Positions 24,060 through 34,791 of a stretch of 64,000 nucleotides of DNA are shown in pieces. Both the position numbers and the translations under genes were made by a program. Origin of the DNA: Chlorops oryzae (Eukaryota; Arthropoda; Insecta; Diptera; Chloropidae); NCBI GenBank assembly GCA_020466095.1, contig CM035806.1, positions 111,879,401 to 111,943,400 of the forward strand, given 5' to 3'. Numbering within the stretch: the first letter of the stretch is position 1; every line of letters starts with the position of its first letter. The notes under the pieces are model-generated. The model did not search any database and had not been told where the DNA came from. It was given only the letters and a program-made list of their open reading frames with translations.

Positions 24060-24168
24060 AAATAATATAAATATGCATCCCTGATCTATGTTTGATTTTA
24101 AAAACAAGGAGACAGCTATCCTGGCATCATTTTAAAATATTGGTGAACTGAACTGTGTGTTGTTAAAA

Positions 24169-25027
24169 ATGGAAAAAAAAAATTGAATTAATTCAAGATA
24201 TTTTTGAGACAATTGATGAAGTATTGGAGATGGACTCTGACGACAGCGATAAAGATGAAATTCTTTTGGGTAAATATATATCTACTTAATGTCTACGTAA
24301 AATATTTAATACAAATTTAATTTAGCGTTGGCTGATATAGGCGAGAGAGCGACGCAGATCCCTATCAAAAAAGGAAGAAACGGCAATGGGTAAAGGAGTG
24401 GAGAAAAAATAAGAATACTCGAGGTTCTTTTGCTTTTTTAACCACGGAGTTGCAGGTGAACGACGAAAGTAGCTACAAAAACTACTTACGTGTCTCCAAG
24501 AACAACTTCGATTATTTGGTGTCATTAGTCGCTAGTGAAATTCAGAGGTCTAATACATACTTGAGGGAAGCTATTCCCGCAGCAGAAAAAGTAGCCATTT
24601 GCTTGCGATTTCTAGCCACTGGTAAATAATCGGAATGTTTTTTGAGAACAATTTTATACAAATTTTGAATCTTTATAGGCGAGTCATATCAAAGTCTGAA
24701 CTACCAGTCGCGGGTGTCAACTGCATCTATATGCAGAATAATTCCTGAAGTCTGTAAAGCCCTTTACAACGCACTAAAATCTCAATATTTAAAGGTAGGT
24801 ACATGCGATTTAATGTTTAATTGTCGAGTAACTATTTCATAAAACTTTTTATGCAGTTTCCAACCAGCGCATTAAAATGGGAACGCATTTCACAGGATTT
24901 CGCAATGAGATGGCAATTTGCAAATTGCCTTGGTGCTTTAGATGGCAAGCATATTACTTTTCGGCCACCAAGAAAGTTCTTTTATAATTATAAAGAAGAG
25001 GTTGTCAGGCCCATTAAACGTCCATAA
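24169..25027 (+). pseudogene. PIF/Harbinger nuclease relic with four exons
   Basis: Spliced reading gives a HARBI1-like DDE nuclease N-terminal to middle part. Exons are about 24190-24269, 24326-24621, 24679-24794 and 24857-25002, each junction with GT and AG. Motifs in order are NTRGSFAFL, the region before LATGES across the second junction, and NCLGALDGKHITF with the first catalytic Asp, ending at YNYKEE. The start is frameshifted by a ten-A run after the ATG at 24169, and exon 2 has another frame slip in the A-run near 24366. After 25002 the second Asp and Glu are absent and unrelated sequence follows. Confidence 0.75.
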
Positions 25028-25317
25028 GCGACATTCAAAAGCTGTTTTATAGCTTTCACACCGACAGCGTGTACATGCGAGTTCGAAAGCTGTTTTTTAA
25101 AATTTCGAGAGAATGCGAGAGAGCAGCGCAACTGACGCTCTTTTTTTCGTATGCTTGTTGTTTTTGTGCTAGTACACGCTAAAATATGAGCCACTGGCGA
25201 ATTCTTTCCTTCGATAGTGCTCAAGCGAAACTGACGTTTTTTTTAAATACTTGTTGCATAGCAGAATGGAAATACGACGCTACTAAATATGATATTCCAC
25301 TACAAAATTAAATTTTA

Positions 25318-25605
25318 ATGATGCAATCAGATTTGACAGTTCCAATTCACATAAGAATTAATTTTGAAAAAAATATTGACGAAGGAAAGTTTGGTCAAAC
25401 AAAGGAAGCTATGCACAAATTGCTGTCGATGTTTAACACCACTTACTTATGTGAAAGTTCCTTCTCCTTCCACAAACTAATTCAAACACGTCATAGAAGT
25501 AAACTGACAAATAACCACCTTCAGGATTTACTTCGCATCAAATGCTACCAGAGTGATATAGATCTCAATCGCTTTGTTGAACATACTCCTTCTTCGCAGC
25601 ATTAA
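25318..25605 (+). pseudogene. hAT C-terminal dimerisation fragment (GTF2IRD2/ZBED-like)
   Basis: The 95 codons end with a block reading TTYLCESSFS then HKLIQTRHRSKLTNNHL and DLLRI, the C-terminal signature of the hAT group related to GTF2IRD2-like genes. Nothing upstream belongs to the same frame, so this is an orphan 3' fragment beside the Harbinger relic. The interval 25028-25317 holds no recognisable coding sequence. Confidence 0.65.
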
Positions 25606-25906
25606 ATGACTTCATATATTTTTTCTCCATTTATTTCTTCATATATTTTCATATTTTTTAAAATTTCCTTTCATTACTTTTCTTATACCTCTTCATTTTT
25701 TTCAGTCAGAAAAATTTGCACAAAATGTCAATGAAAGTTGGTTTTTCAATTTGACGTACAAGTTTTTTTTACACTGTAAGCTTTTAAAAGCTTTCAACAC
25801 ATAGACACTTATGCGTACCCTGACAACCTCTGTTGTAGAGCAATGAATTTTGGTACACCCATTGCTATAGGTGAAGTTAAGAAAATTTTAAAATTTCATC
25901 CATATC

Positions 25907-26200
25907 GGCCACGCCCACCTCCCACCTCCCATACACCCCCAAAATATTTTTGCATATAAAACTTTTATTTTTGCTCGGATTGTCATAAAATTATACACAA
26001 ACCTTAAATACGACAATATAAACACATTCTGAAAGTTCCATCGAAATCGGCCACGCCCACCACCCACCTCACATACACTCCCAAAATCTTTTTGCATATA
26101 AAACTTTTATATTTGCTCGGATTGTCATGAAATTATACACAAACCTTAAATACGACAAAATAAACACATTCTTAAAGTTCCATCGAAATCGGCCACGACC
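25907..26200 (+). repeat. 142-bp tandem repeat with GGCCACGCCCAC motif, about two copies
   Basis: GGCCACGCCCAC (third copy GGCCACGACCAC) recurs at 25907, 26049 and 26191, a 142-bp step. The intervening sequence (GCATATAAAACTTTTAT, GCTCGGATTGTCAT, CACAAACCTTAAATACGAC) is nearly identical. A related single unit seems present at 29826-30100. Tandem units with CCACGCCCAC also form the core of the DINE-like repeats elsewhere in the window. Confidence 0.75.
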
Positions 26201-26287
26201 ACCACCCACAATTGAATTCCCCACCACTATTCCCAAAGAGTGATAAACTTCTTGAAATTATTGCAAATAGGAAATACAATTTTTAAT

Positions 26288-28183
26288 TTATTCGGCTATC
26301 ATTTCAATTACGACCGGATCTAATTCCAAGGTATTTTTAGAGGGTTGACGTCTTATAAAAGTAATATAAGGATCCGAAGTTGCCATTAGCCGACAGAAAA
26401 CGTCTTCATTCGTAGAGACTCTGTCACATTTCCTGGAAAACATCAGTCTGTATTTTCGGTAATCCTTGTTTTGGGCCTCTTCGGTTTCTTCAGATAGCAT
26501 TCCTATTGGAAGAACTGCGGCGTCCATTATTCGTTGCCCATGTATTAAAATCTTATGAACCGTCACAGGCATAAAATACCATTCATAATTTTTTACAAAT
26601 AATTCGGCTGTTTCGAAAGCATATTTATTGAATTTATTGCTATCGATTTTTTGGCCACATGTAATAATTTGCAAAATTATTCTAAATCGGTCTATTAATT
26701 CTTCATTAACTCCTGTTATGTCAGCCACGATTTCTGGGTTTAAAAAAAACCGCCTTGACATGTTGCACTCGTTGGATGTACCGGTGCCCTGTTGAACGGC
26801 ATCTACTCGCAGACCTAACTTCTCTTTAAACACTTGTTGAATTTTTTTTTTTGTTTTCTTCCTTTATATGCTTTGTTTAAAAATTTGTAGCCCATTGTTG
26901 AAAGGGCACGTTGTAGCTCAAGTGCAGTATGCATTCCATGAACTTGATTCTAGAATGCAAAGATGATATTCCAAGCTTACATGCCTCTTTGTTGATTTCT
27001 TTGGATAAAACCAATTGCAAATCATTCACTTGTGAAGGTTTTGCTCCATAAATATAGCATATTGCTGCCGAAGGCGTTTGTGTGACTATTTGAGCCGTTT
27101 TTCCATCCAACATTGTGAATAACAGGATGTGCTTAACAACGACTTCTTTGTTCTCTTTGGATATTGTTGTAGGTTTTAAGGCTGCGATTTATGTCTTGAC
27201 CTTGCAAACAACTTCTTCAACTTTCTCCTTTGTTTCTTTGGCAAACTCGAAAGAAATCGGTCGGCAATATCGAGTCGAAGACGAAGTTATATTGCGCCAA
27301 TATTCCATATTATTTTCCGCCTCCAACAATAATGGGACCATTGAAACTAGGTACATGCTTGCATCACTTTCACCTTTTGCTAGGCTTTGTTGGTATTGCG
27401 CATGTCCAGATGACCCATCGCAGCCCCACTTTGAAGTAAGTGTCAATTCACTGTTCACAATTGAATTCCATTCATCAGATGTAAAAGTTTGAAAAATTCG
27501 CTCTGTTGTGTAGTTCATCAAACTCTGTAAATTAACAGCAGCACGCGTGTCCGAAACACTAATTTCTTGTGGGTAACATTTTTTTTTTCTTCCAATACCT
27601 TGTAATAAGGGGGCAAAATGTTGTAACCTTCAGAGCTGAGGACATTTCTAATTGTTTCATATTGGCATCAAACATATTCTTAATGCAACTTTAGCATCAA
27701 TATTGCTTTTGCTAGTGCTGCTTCTGTCGTTCATCTGACTTGCCATCGAAAGCTGTTCGGGTGGGTATTTTGATGCAAAATTCGCAGCCTTGTAGCGTTT
27801 TGCGCGTTCGCCGCAATCGTTGAAATCCAAAATTTTTCTGCCTTTCTTTGCAAAACCCGATGGTTCTGATTGAAGATCCAACTCAAATAAATCTATAAAA
27901 TTAAATATTGCTATTACAACTGCTTAATACCAATTCAAAACATACTTTTCAACCAATTATCGTTATTTGCAAAGAAAGAAGCAGCTGTTCGAGACGATTC
28001 ATTCCAACGTTTCCGAAAGTTGCCTAAGAATCGTTTTCATATAGCTTTCTTAATTAATAATATTTGTTCTTCACTAAGGCCATCACATTTCCGCTTAATA
28101 AAGTCCGTTCAAGAATTTAAGTTTTGGTCACAATTAATTAATTCTACGGATAATTCCAAATTTGACACTGAAAATTTACTCAT
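26288..28183 (-). pseudogene. Transib/RAG1-like transposase relic, spliced and frameshifted
   Basis: On the minus strand the reading starts with an ATG at 28183. It passes a short exon with an RW...S.R..A.F....NWL motif, crosses a 53-bp intron (27893-27945, GTATGT...TATAG) and continues to 26288 through several frameshifts. Recognisable blocks are KKKCYP, KWGCDGSSG (candidate first catalytic Asp codon 27417-27419), SSTRYCRPI, MLDGKTAQ (candidate second Asp near 27108) and, near the end, PIGMLSEETEEAQNKDY, where the catalytic Glu of Transib-type enzymes would fall. I recognise these as a widespread arthropod family of uncharacterised proteins. Placement with Transib/RAG1 is my inference from motif layout, not a search. 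I found no terminal repeats. Confidence 0.5.
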
Positions 28184-28859
28184 TTCGTATTCTTTTAGTT
28201 GCAGAAAATCTTATAATGTATGTAAATGTCATCTTATTCTTCTTATAAACTATATTCGTAAACATTACAATAACTGTTATTATTTTAACAAAATTGTTAA
28301 TCAAGTGCTGCCATCATTTTATAAAAAAGCTTCTAATGTCAACAGCCACCTTGAAAGATGACATTTCGACCTTTCATTTTTATATAGGTAGAGCACAAAG
28401 GTAAACAAAGGTAACTAAGTTTTTGTCCAAAAAATGCGGAAAATTGATGTTTAGAAAGCTGCCTAATACATTGCTCATAACTTCAAAAATTCTTCATGGA
28501 TCGATTTAATTTTTTTTAATATTTTGACGATAAAATGCCACTTTTTCATATAAAACCAACAAAAGGAGCCATAAAAACAATATAATAAGAAAAAAATGTT
28601 GCTTTATATAACCAATATTTTCATGGTTTTAGATGAAAAAATGTTTTCTGACTTTCAATAACTTTATTGAGGATAAAAATTTCCTTTTCGGAAAAAAATA
28701 TCATGAATTCTTCTTATTGAAACAATGCTTAACTCAGATGAAAACATCAAACATTGGAATAAGGTACTTCAAAAAATGCATTTTTTCCGCAAATAAACCA
28801 CTGTGCGTCGCACAGTGTCGCGACTCCATACATTTGTTGGCCAAAAATAGAAGGAGTTG
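28184..28859. other. No gene recognised
   Basis: AT-rich flank upstream of the Transib-like relic and left of the MITE pair. Open frames here are shadows or chance. Confidence 0.4.
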
Positions 28860-28867
28860 CTCTAGGG

Positions 28868-29070
28868 CAGTGCTTGCCAGCGTAATACTCTTTCATACAA
28901 AGCTGAGTATTGCGGCTTTGTTGTTTCTTTGTTGTTGTTTCTCGCACACAGCGTCTGTGTTAGCGAGAGAATTCAATCAGTTTGGCAGCGGCAATGAACG
29001 AAGCCTCTTAAGCACACATACATGTGAAGAATGAGAGAAATTGTGCTAGTGGTCGTGCTGGCAAGCACTG
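28868..29070. mobile_element. hAT-type MITE 1 (203 bp) in CTCTAGGG
   Basis: The ends CAGTGCTTGCCAGC and GCTGGCAAGCACTG are perfect complements. CTCTAGGG flanks it at 28860-28867 and 29071-29078. CAG...CTG ends plus an 8-bp duplication are diagnostic of hAT mobilisation. The interior contains TTTGTTGTTTC-type low-complexity sequence and no gene. Confidence 0.9.
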
Positions 29071-29078
29071 CTCTAGGG

Positions 29079-29817
29079 CAGGGGTCGGCAAAATGGGTAT
29101 GTAATTGTGTGAGTGAGAGCACAGCGCCCTGTAGGAATTTGAACTAGTGTCGTACTAGCACTTTACTAGTGCAAAATCCACCAGTACTAGTTCGTTTCTA
29201 TACCCCTGTCCATATAAAATTCTGTCGAAAATCAGTATAACATCTGTACAGGAAAGCACTAGTACAGTATGCACCAGAACTACTCTAGTACTTTTGTATG
29301 CAATTGGGTAAATTTGCACCAGTTAAAGACTAGTGCTGTTTACGGGAAAACGTTTACAGAATCGTGGATTTTTTTTCACTAAAAAATGGAAATAAATATT
29401 TATACTTAAAGAAAACCATTCGGTTGTGTATTTATTATCAATTTATAACGCCTCAATGAATGAATGCAATTATTTCACTGATCACTAGTATAGTTATGGT
29501 GCAAACTTACCCAAACTTTGCACTAGTTCTTTTAGTACTGGTAAAAGTACTAGTTCTTTTAGGCAAATTGCTTAACATCTTTCTACAGGGCGGCTACTAA
29601 AAATAGCCGAAAATAAACAAAAAAAAATGCTGAAACTAGCTAAAACTAAAAGCTAGAAGTAGCATAAAAGAGCTGAAACTGACGGAAGAAGCTATAAATT
29701 TCCGCATACCCGCTCTCGATGTTGCATGCTCGGCTGATCCCGTCAAACTGAGACAAGAGCGTAAGCAATACGTGTGAGTGGCTGTCGCAAAAATTGTTCC
29801 TAGCGTGCCGACCCCTG
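29079..29817. mobile_element. hAT-type MITE 2 (739 bp) in the same CTCTAGGG target
   Basis: The ends CAGGGGTCGGCA and TGCCGACCCCTG are complements, flanked by CTCTAGGG at 29071-29078 and 29818-29825. A smaller segment (about 29148-29592) with its own CGCCCTGTAG/CTACAGGGCG ends seems nested inside. Confidence 0.88.
29148..29592. mobile_element. Nested palindromic segment rich in ACTAGT
   Basis: GCCCTGTAGG at the left and CTACAGGGC at the right form short inverted ends. Between them I count eight exact ACTAGT palindromes plus several one-off variants in about 440 bp, where chance predicts well under one. This suggests an array of protein-binding sites. I see no clear target duplication. Confidence 0.45.
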
Positions 29818-29825
29818 CTCTAGGG

Positions 29826-30541
29826 CAATGAAATTTGGCATGGGCTTTTTTTTCGATGAGATTAAGAAATTTTGAAAAAAAATATATAAATCCGACCACC
29901 CCACCACCCACCCCCCCTACAACAGGATTTTCTAAAATTTTTCAACCTAGGGACTTGAAATTTAGCACACGGGTTAACTTTCACCTCTTATGTACGTAAC
30001 AATTATAATTTTTGGATTGCCACGCCTACTTTTTATACAATGCCCACTCAAAGTTAGGAAAAAACTCACTTATAAGACCCCGCCCAAATTCTATGAAAAA
30101 TCTAAGAAATTGTTAAATTTTACCCTTTTTTTATAACATTAAAACATGTATTTGATGTAAAAATTAAAAACAAGCGCCATATTTCATGCCAAGCAAGAAA
30201 TATGAAGTTTCGAAAACAGCGAAATTCAAAGGCAAAACGCATACCGAAGTTACACGTTTTAGGTTAATTATCACCTTATTCCTTCGTTCATGGTGACTTA
30301 AAAAACGTAAATTTCCCCCTTCCGTTCCATATTTAATGCTTCCCAAGTTTTCAAATGCCCCTTTAACCCTCTACCCTTTTTTTCTCGAATGATACTTTAA
30401 TCGTGAAATATGTTTAATATGTGTGTTTTGTATTCAGTATATAAAACAATTTATGCATATAAAATTAATTTTAAAATTGTAAAAAATTATTTTTTGTTCT
30501 TTCGATTTTCGTGGCCTTTCTTTGCTAGTGCTCGGTAGTAG
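29826..30541. other. Repeat-derived flank, no gene
   Basis: CACCACCCACCCCCC and GCCACGCCTAC-like motifs resemble the repeat at 25840-26200. The original target of the MITE pair (AGGGCAATGAAATTTGGCAT) matches GAGCAATGAATTTTGGTACA near 25841, so both belong to one dispersed repeat family. No coding sequence is seen. Confidence 0.45.
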
Positions 30542-30655
30542 CACTAATCAAATAATATATAGATGTCTCACGCCGAACAAAAGTTTCGTCGCTAGGGATA
30601 CTGAGCTCTACCTCCCAGCGAAACAAATCTAGCAATCGGAAATATTCGGGTTTTT

Positions 30656-31954
30656 ATACCCAGCGTAAGCGGGGTATATTAGTTTTGTGCAAATCTTGTA
30701 ACAGGGAGAATTAAGCTCCGGAGATATAGAAAAATATATACAGAAATGATCAGGATCAAAAACTGAATCGATTTAGACATGTCCGTCTGTCCGTCTGACC
30801 GTCTGTCCGTCTGTCCGTCCGTCCGTGGTCGGATCTCCTCCGAAACGGCTGAACCAATGAAGTCGAAATTTGGCACACATGTATATCGGCGTCCGAGTAT
30901 GATCCTAAGTAAAAATGGGAGCCATCCGCCCACTGCCACGCCCACAAATGAATTTATTGTGTTTTCAATAAAATGCTTGTAACTTGCGAACCACTCAACA
31001 CATTCCATTGATATTTGGTGTGCTGGTAAACTACGAAAAGTGACATATCCTGGCAAAAAACGGACGCCGCCCTCCTCGAGCCACGCCCACAAATAAGCCC
31101 AAAAATAAGGGCTTATCGTAACTTGTGAAGTAAAAGGCGTAGAAGCTTCAAATTCGCAGCATAGGTTGACCAAGGCAAATGAAAGGTCTAGCAACAAAAA
31201 TTTTTGTAGGCCGCCCACTGCCACGCCCACAAATAGAGAATTTTCATAACTTCCGAAGTAAAAGGCGTAGAAGCTTCAAATTCGCAACATAGGTTCACCA
31301 AGGCGAATGAAAGGTGTAGGAAAAATTTTTTTATGGCCCGCCCACTGCCACGCCCACAAATGAAGATTTTTCGTAACTTCCGAAGTAAAAGGCGTAGAAG
31401 CTTCGAATTCGCAACATAGGTTCACCAAGGCGAATGAAAGGTGTAGGAAAAAATTTTATGCGGCCCGCCCATTGCCACGCCCACAAATGAAGATTGTTCG
31501 TAACTTCCGAAGTAAAAGGCGTAGAAGCTTCGAATTCGCAACATAGGTTCACCAAGGCGAATGAAAGGTGTAGGAAAAAATTTTTTTTGGCCCACCCACT
31601 GCCACGCCCACAAATGAAGATTTTTCGTAACTTCCGAAGTAAAAGGCGTAGAAGCTTCAAATTCGCAACATAAGTTCACCAAGGCGAATGAAAGGTGTAG
31701 GAAAAAGTTTTATGTGGCCCGCCCACTGACACGCCCACAAATGAAGATGTTTCGTAACTTCCTAAGTAAAAGGCGTAGAAGCTTCAAATTCGCAACATAA
31801 GTTCACCAAGGCGAATGAAAGGTGTAGGGAAATAATTTATGTTGCCCTCCCACTGCCACGCCCACAAATAGAGAAGCAAAACATAGTGCGCTCATAATGT
31901 CGGGACGCTGGGTATTTCAAAGTCGGGCTTGACCGACTTTAGCTTTCTTACTTG
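30656..31954 (+). mobile_element. DINE-1/Helentron-like non-autonomous repeat, complete
   Basis: It starts ATACCCAGCG and carries the complementary CGCTGGGTAT close to its 3' end (subterminal inverted repeats). Next come a (GTCY)n microsatellite core at 30778-30830, seven tandem units with GCCACGCCCACAAAT (mostly 127-bp period), a hairpin AGTCGGGCTTGACCGACT and the tail CTTACTTG. These four features are what is described for DINE-1/Helentron-type elements in Drosophila. It has no coding capacity. It sits in a T tract of the fold-back arm. Confidence 0.75.
31221..31870 (+). repeat. 127-bp tandem array inside the DINE-like repeat
   Basis: The motif (C/A)CACGCCCAC recurs at 31221, 31348, 31475, 31602, 31729 and 31856, exactly 127 bp apart each time. 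Two further units lie upstream at 30936 and 31081, the latter step being 140 bp because of a 13-bp duplication. Confidence 0.9.
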
Positions 31955-32366
31955 TTTTACTTTTGCATTCGCGAAGCAACATAAATGATTCAGTATGAAA
32001 CTGAACTCGAAACAAAACTGAGCTATGTCCTTTTGCCCATTTTTTTTTATTTTTTATTGTTTTTGTTGCGACGTTATACATATGTATGTATTTGTGTATG
32101 AATCTGTTCATGCTAGAAACCAAAAATTTGAAAATTTTATTTTGGGCTTCATGCGTATATGAGAAATTTTGAGGTTGCCCTGCAGTAAATGTCCTCGTCA
32201 CCAGGTACTAGTAACAAACTGTTCCCGTGCCATTATATTCTCCTCTTGATATTTTGTGTGAACGTATTTGCGAGAAGACATCCGTTGATGCTGAAACTGG
32301 TTATGCAATAGAGACAACGGGTCCAATTACAATAACAATTACTTGTACACTTGCTTTAGTATGAAG

Positions 32367-32445
32367 AAGACGGCTACGTAGCGTAGTGGATAGTGTGTGC
32401 ACTCATTTACCCATAAGTTCGAGTTCGAATCCCCGCGCAGGCGAG
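32367..32445 (+). other. tRNA-like polymerase III promoter remnant (SINE-like)
   Basis: GTAGCGTAGTGG resembles an A box and GAGTTCGAATCCC a B box at roughly tRNA spacing. Acceptor and T-stem pairing are poor, so this is a tRNA pseudogene or tRNA-derived SINE head, not a working tRNA. It lies in the spacer of the fold-back element. Confidence 0.35.
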
Positions 32446-33302
32446 AAAAAGAAGGGGAAAATTTATTATTCAACCAAGCAAATTTTTTAAAAGCACAAAG
32501 TGTTCTACGCTTAAAGATAAGAAACAATTTACGTGACTTTTACAAATTCCTGCAATTTAGACTTCGAAACCTTTTTTATAATTGTTCGCGTAAAAAGTTT
32601 TTTCAAAGCCTTTAGTTTTTTTTATATATTAACTACTGAATACTAACAGTAAAAAAAAAATATGCTCTTGCATATACATTCGTTCATACAAAATATCAAG
32701 AGGAGAATATAATGGCACGGGTACATTTGGTTCCTAGTACCTGGTGACGAGGACATTTACTGCAGGGCAACTTCAAAATTTCTCATATACGCATGAAGCC
32801 CAAATTGAAATTTTCAAAATTTGGTTTCTAGCATGAACAGATTCATACACAAATACATACATATGTATAACGTCGCAACAAAACAACAAAAAATAAACAA
32901 AAATGGGAAAAAGGACATAGCTCAGCACTGTTTCGAATTCAGTTTCATACTGAATCATTTCTGTTGCTTCGCGAATGCAAAAATAAAAAACCCGAATTTT
33001 TGTGATTGCTAAATTTCTTTCGCTGGGAGCTAGAGCTCAGTATCGCTAGCAAACAAATTTTTGTTCGGCGTGAGACATCTATATATTATTTGATTAGTGG
33101 TAGTAGCTACATCCAAATACAATTTCATTAAGATCAAACAAAAACAAAGTTGCACAAAGCTCACCTCATCATCATATGTCTGTAACGCGAAATCACTTTG
33201 CTTTTGTTGTTGTTGATTTAATTGATTATTGAATGTCTATAACTGAAATTAATATAAACTAAGTTTGTTTTAAAGCCAATATGAAAAGACCCCTTTACTT
33301 AC

Positions 33303-33533
33303 TGCCTCACTAATTTTAAAATGTATCGAACAATTTAACCAGTTCGCATTACTTTTTTCGAATACAGCTCTCCTCCTCCCGCTTTGATGCCACCTTTGTT
33401 GAAGTTTTGTTCCAAGGAGACTTATTTTGTTTTTTATATCTTTTTCATCTAAATCCACCGAAATTTTCGGCACAAAACTTATCATTTCGTTTTGTTTTGC
33501 TACCCATTTTCTGTCTTTAGAAGAGAGCCACAC
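33303..33533 (-). pseudogene. Orphan N-terminal exon resembling the Transib-like relic
   Basis: The minus-strand frame contains KLQQRWHQSGRRRAVFEKSN followed by ANWL, matching the pattern RW..S.R..A.F....NWL in the first exon of the relic at 26288-28183. A consensus splice donor GTAAGT (33297-33302) ends it. No downstream exons are visible to its left, where the fold-back element lies. Homology is judged by eye over about 30 residues, so it is tentative. Confidence 0.35.
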
Positions 33534-34436
33534 ATTATAGAGTTCCCTTCTAGCAACGGAGATTACTATAATAAAATCGACATAATAAAAAAACCCGCAG
33601 GAACAAGCAGATCATATTACTTACTTATGTTTATATCACTTCGAGGTATATAAAACAAAAAAACACTTTGCGGTTTGAGGGGTCGTTTTTTTTTTTATTT
33701 TTAATTTTAAAAATTTATTTTGATTTTTATCACTTCTTTTTATAAATTCCTTTTTTTGATGTAACGGCAAATAACATATGTTACAAATATAAACAAGAAA
33801 TTAAATGTCACTTAAAGTATAAAGCTTATGTTATAATTTGGCATATAAATAATTAAGGTGAGACTACTTTCAACAAAATTATAGCACTCCAAATATTAGC
33901 TATTTTTAAAAGTTTCACTAACAGAAACGAACAAATTTCGCTTAGTGTAACTTTAAAAGCGTGCTGCGCTTAAACGGCTTAACATATTAAGAAAATTTAT
34001 TTTGATTACTCCTAGTATAAATATTGACTATTCATAACAGTTAAAATTTTTAAGCATATCCGATCTTCATTTTTGGCATTTTTGGCCACATTCGCGACAC
34101 TGTGCGTCGTGCGTTAGATCGAACATCGAACATCCAACCGATCCTATTTGAACAGTATTATCCATGTACAAGTAAAAGAGGCATAGCGCACATACACACA
34201 TTCACTAGCCGATTGTTTTTCGCTAAGCTCTTCTCGGAATAAAGACCACAAGGAAGTGAAGGCAAGTCTGTATGTCGGTTCATTTGCCTTGGCCGTCTAC
34301 AGTTTCTATGCCTCTATAAGTATATGTACGTACATATATACTTTGGCGAAATTTGAACTTCCCGTTAGGAAAATTTATGAAATATATGAAATTAACGGAT
34401 AAATATATTAAATTCTTTGACTTAGAGCTTGTTTGA
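33534..34436. other. No gene recognised
   Basis: AT-rich sequence. It may include the LTR and leader of the BEL-type gag at 34792, but no boundaries can be set. Confidence 0.35.
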
Positions 34437-34791
34437 TTATTTAATTAAGCGTTTTAAAACGAGCGAGATCTTTTCCTTATATTTGGGGTTGCAGAAAGTG
34501 TGTGGGGTGTTGCGAAGGTGAAAGGCAAGCAGTTGAAGTGCGCTACACTCGGCATTGGTCGCACGTACAATTGCTTCGATCGCCTCATCTTTTATATTTT
34601 GTATTGCCACAAAGAAGTGGTCATTTATTTTCTGCCACGGGTTATCTCTTCTTTCCAACAGGCATCTGGCAAACATCCATAAAAGCAGACGGCAATTTAA
34701 TTTTCGCGCTATTTGCACGTACGGTACGCTGACCTTTTCGGAAGCTGAGTTGCGTCGAATTTTATTTTCGAGATCAAGTTTTCGGCACAAC

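Larger units (their letters stand above)
30542..33099. mobile_element. Fold-back element with arms of about 430 bp
   Basis: Left arm 30542-30655 plus 31955-32275 is the inverted match of right arm 32668-33099, in the same order. Shared blocks include ACTAATCAAATAATATATAG, TTTGCATTCGCGAAGCAACA and TACCTGGTGACGAGGACATT (as read on one arm). The spacer is 32276-32667. A complete DINE-like repeat sits in the left arm only, so the element predates that insertion. Confidence 0.8.

Noticed and set aside
28020..28361. 113-codon plus-strand frame
   Set aside because: Antisense to the N-terminal exon of the Transib-like relic; it has no motif of its own.
30679..31682. Open frames up to 183 codons in the DINE-like repeat, also at 53824-54629
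   Set aside because: They arise from the 127-bp tandem units and the GTCY microsatellite. The same peptide repeats because the DNA repeats, and no protein family fits.
32367..32445. Functional tRNA gene
   Set aside because: A- and B-box-like words are present, but acceptor and T stems do not pair, so only a SINE-like remnant is claimed.
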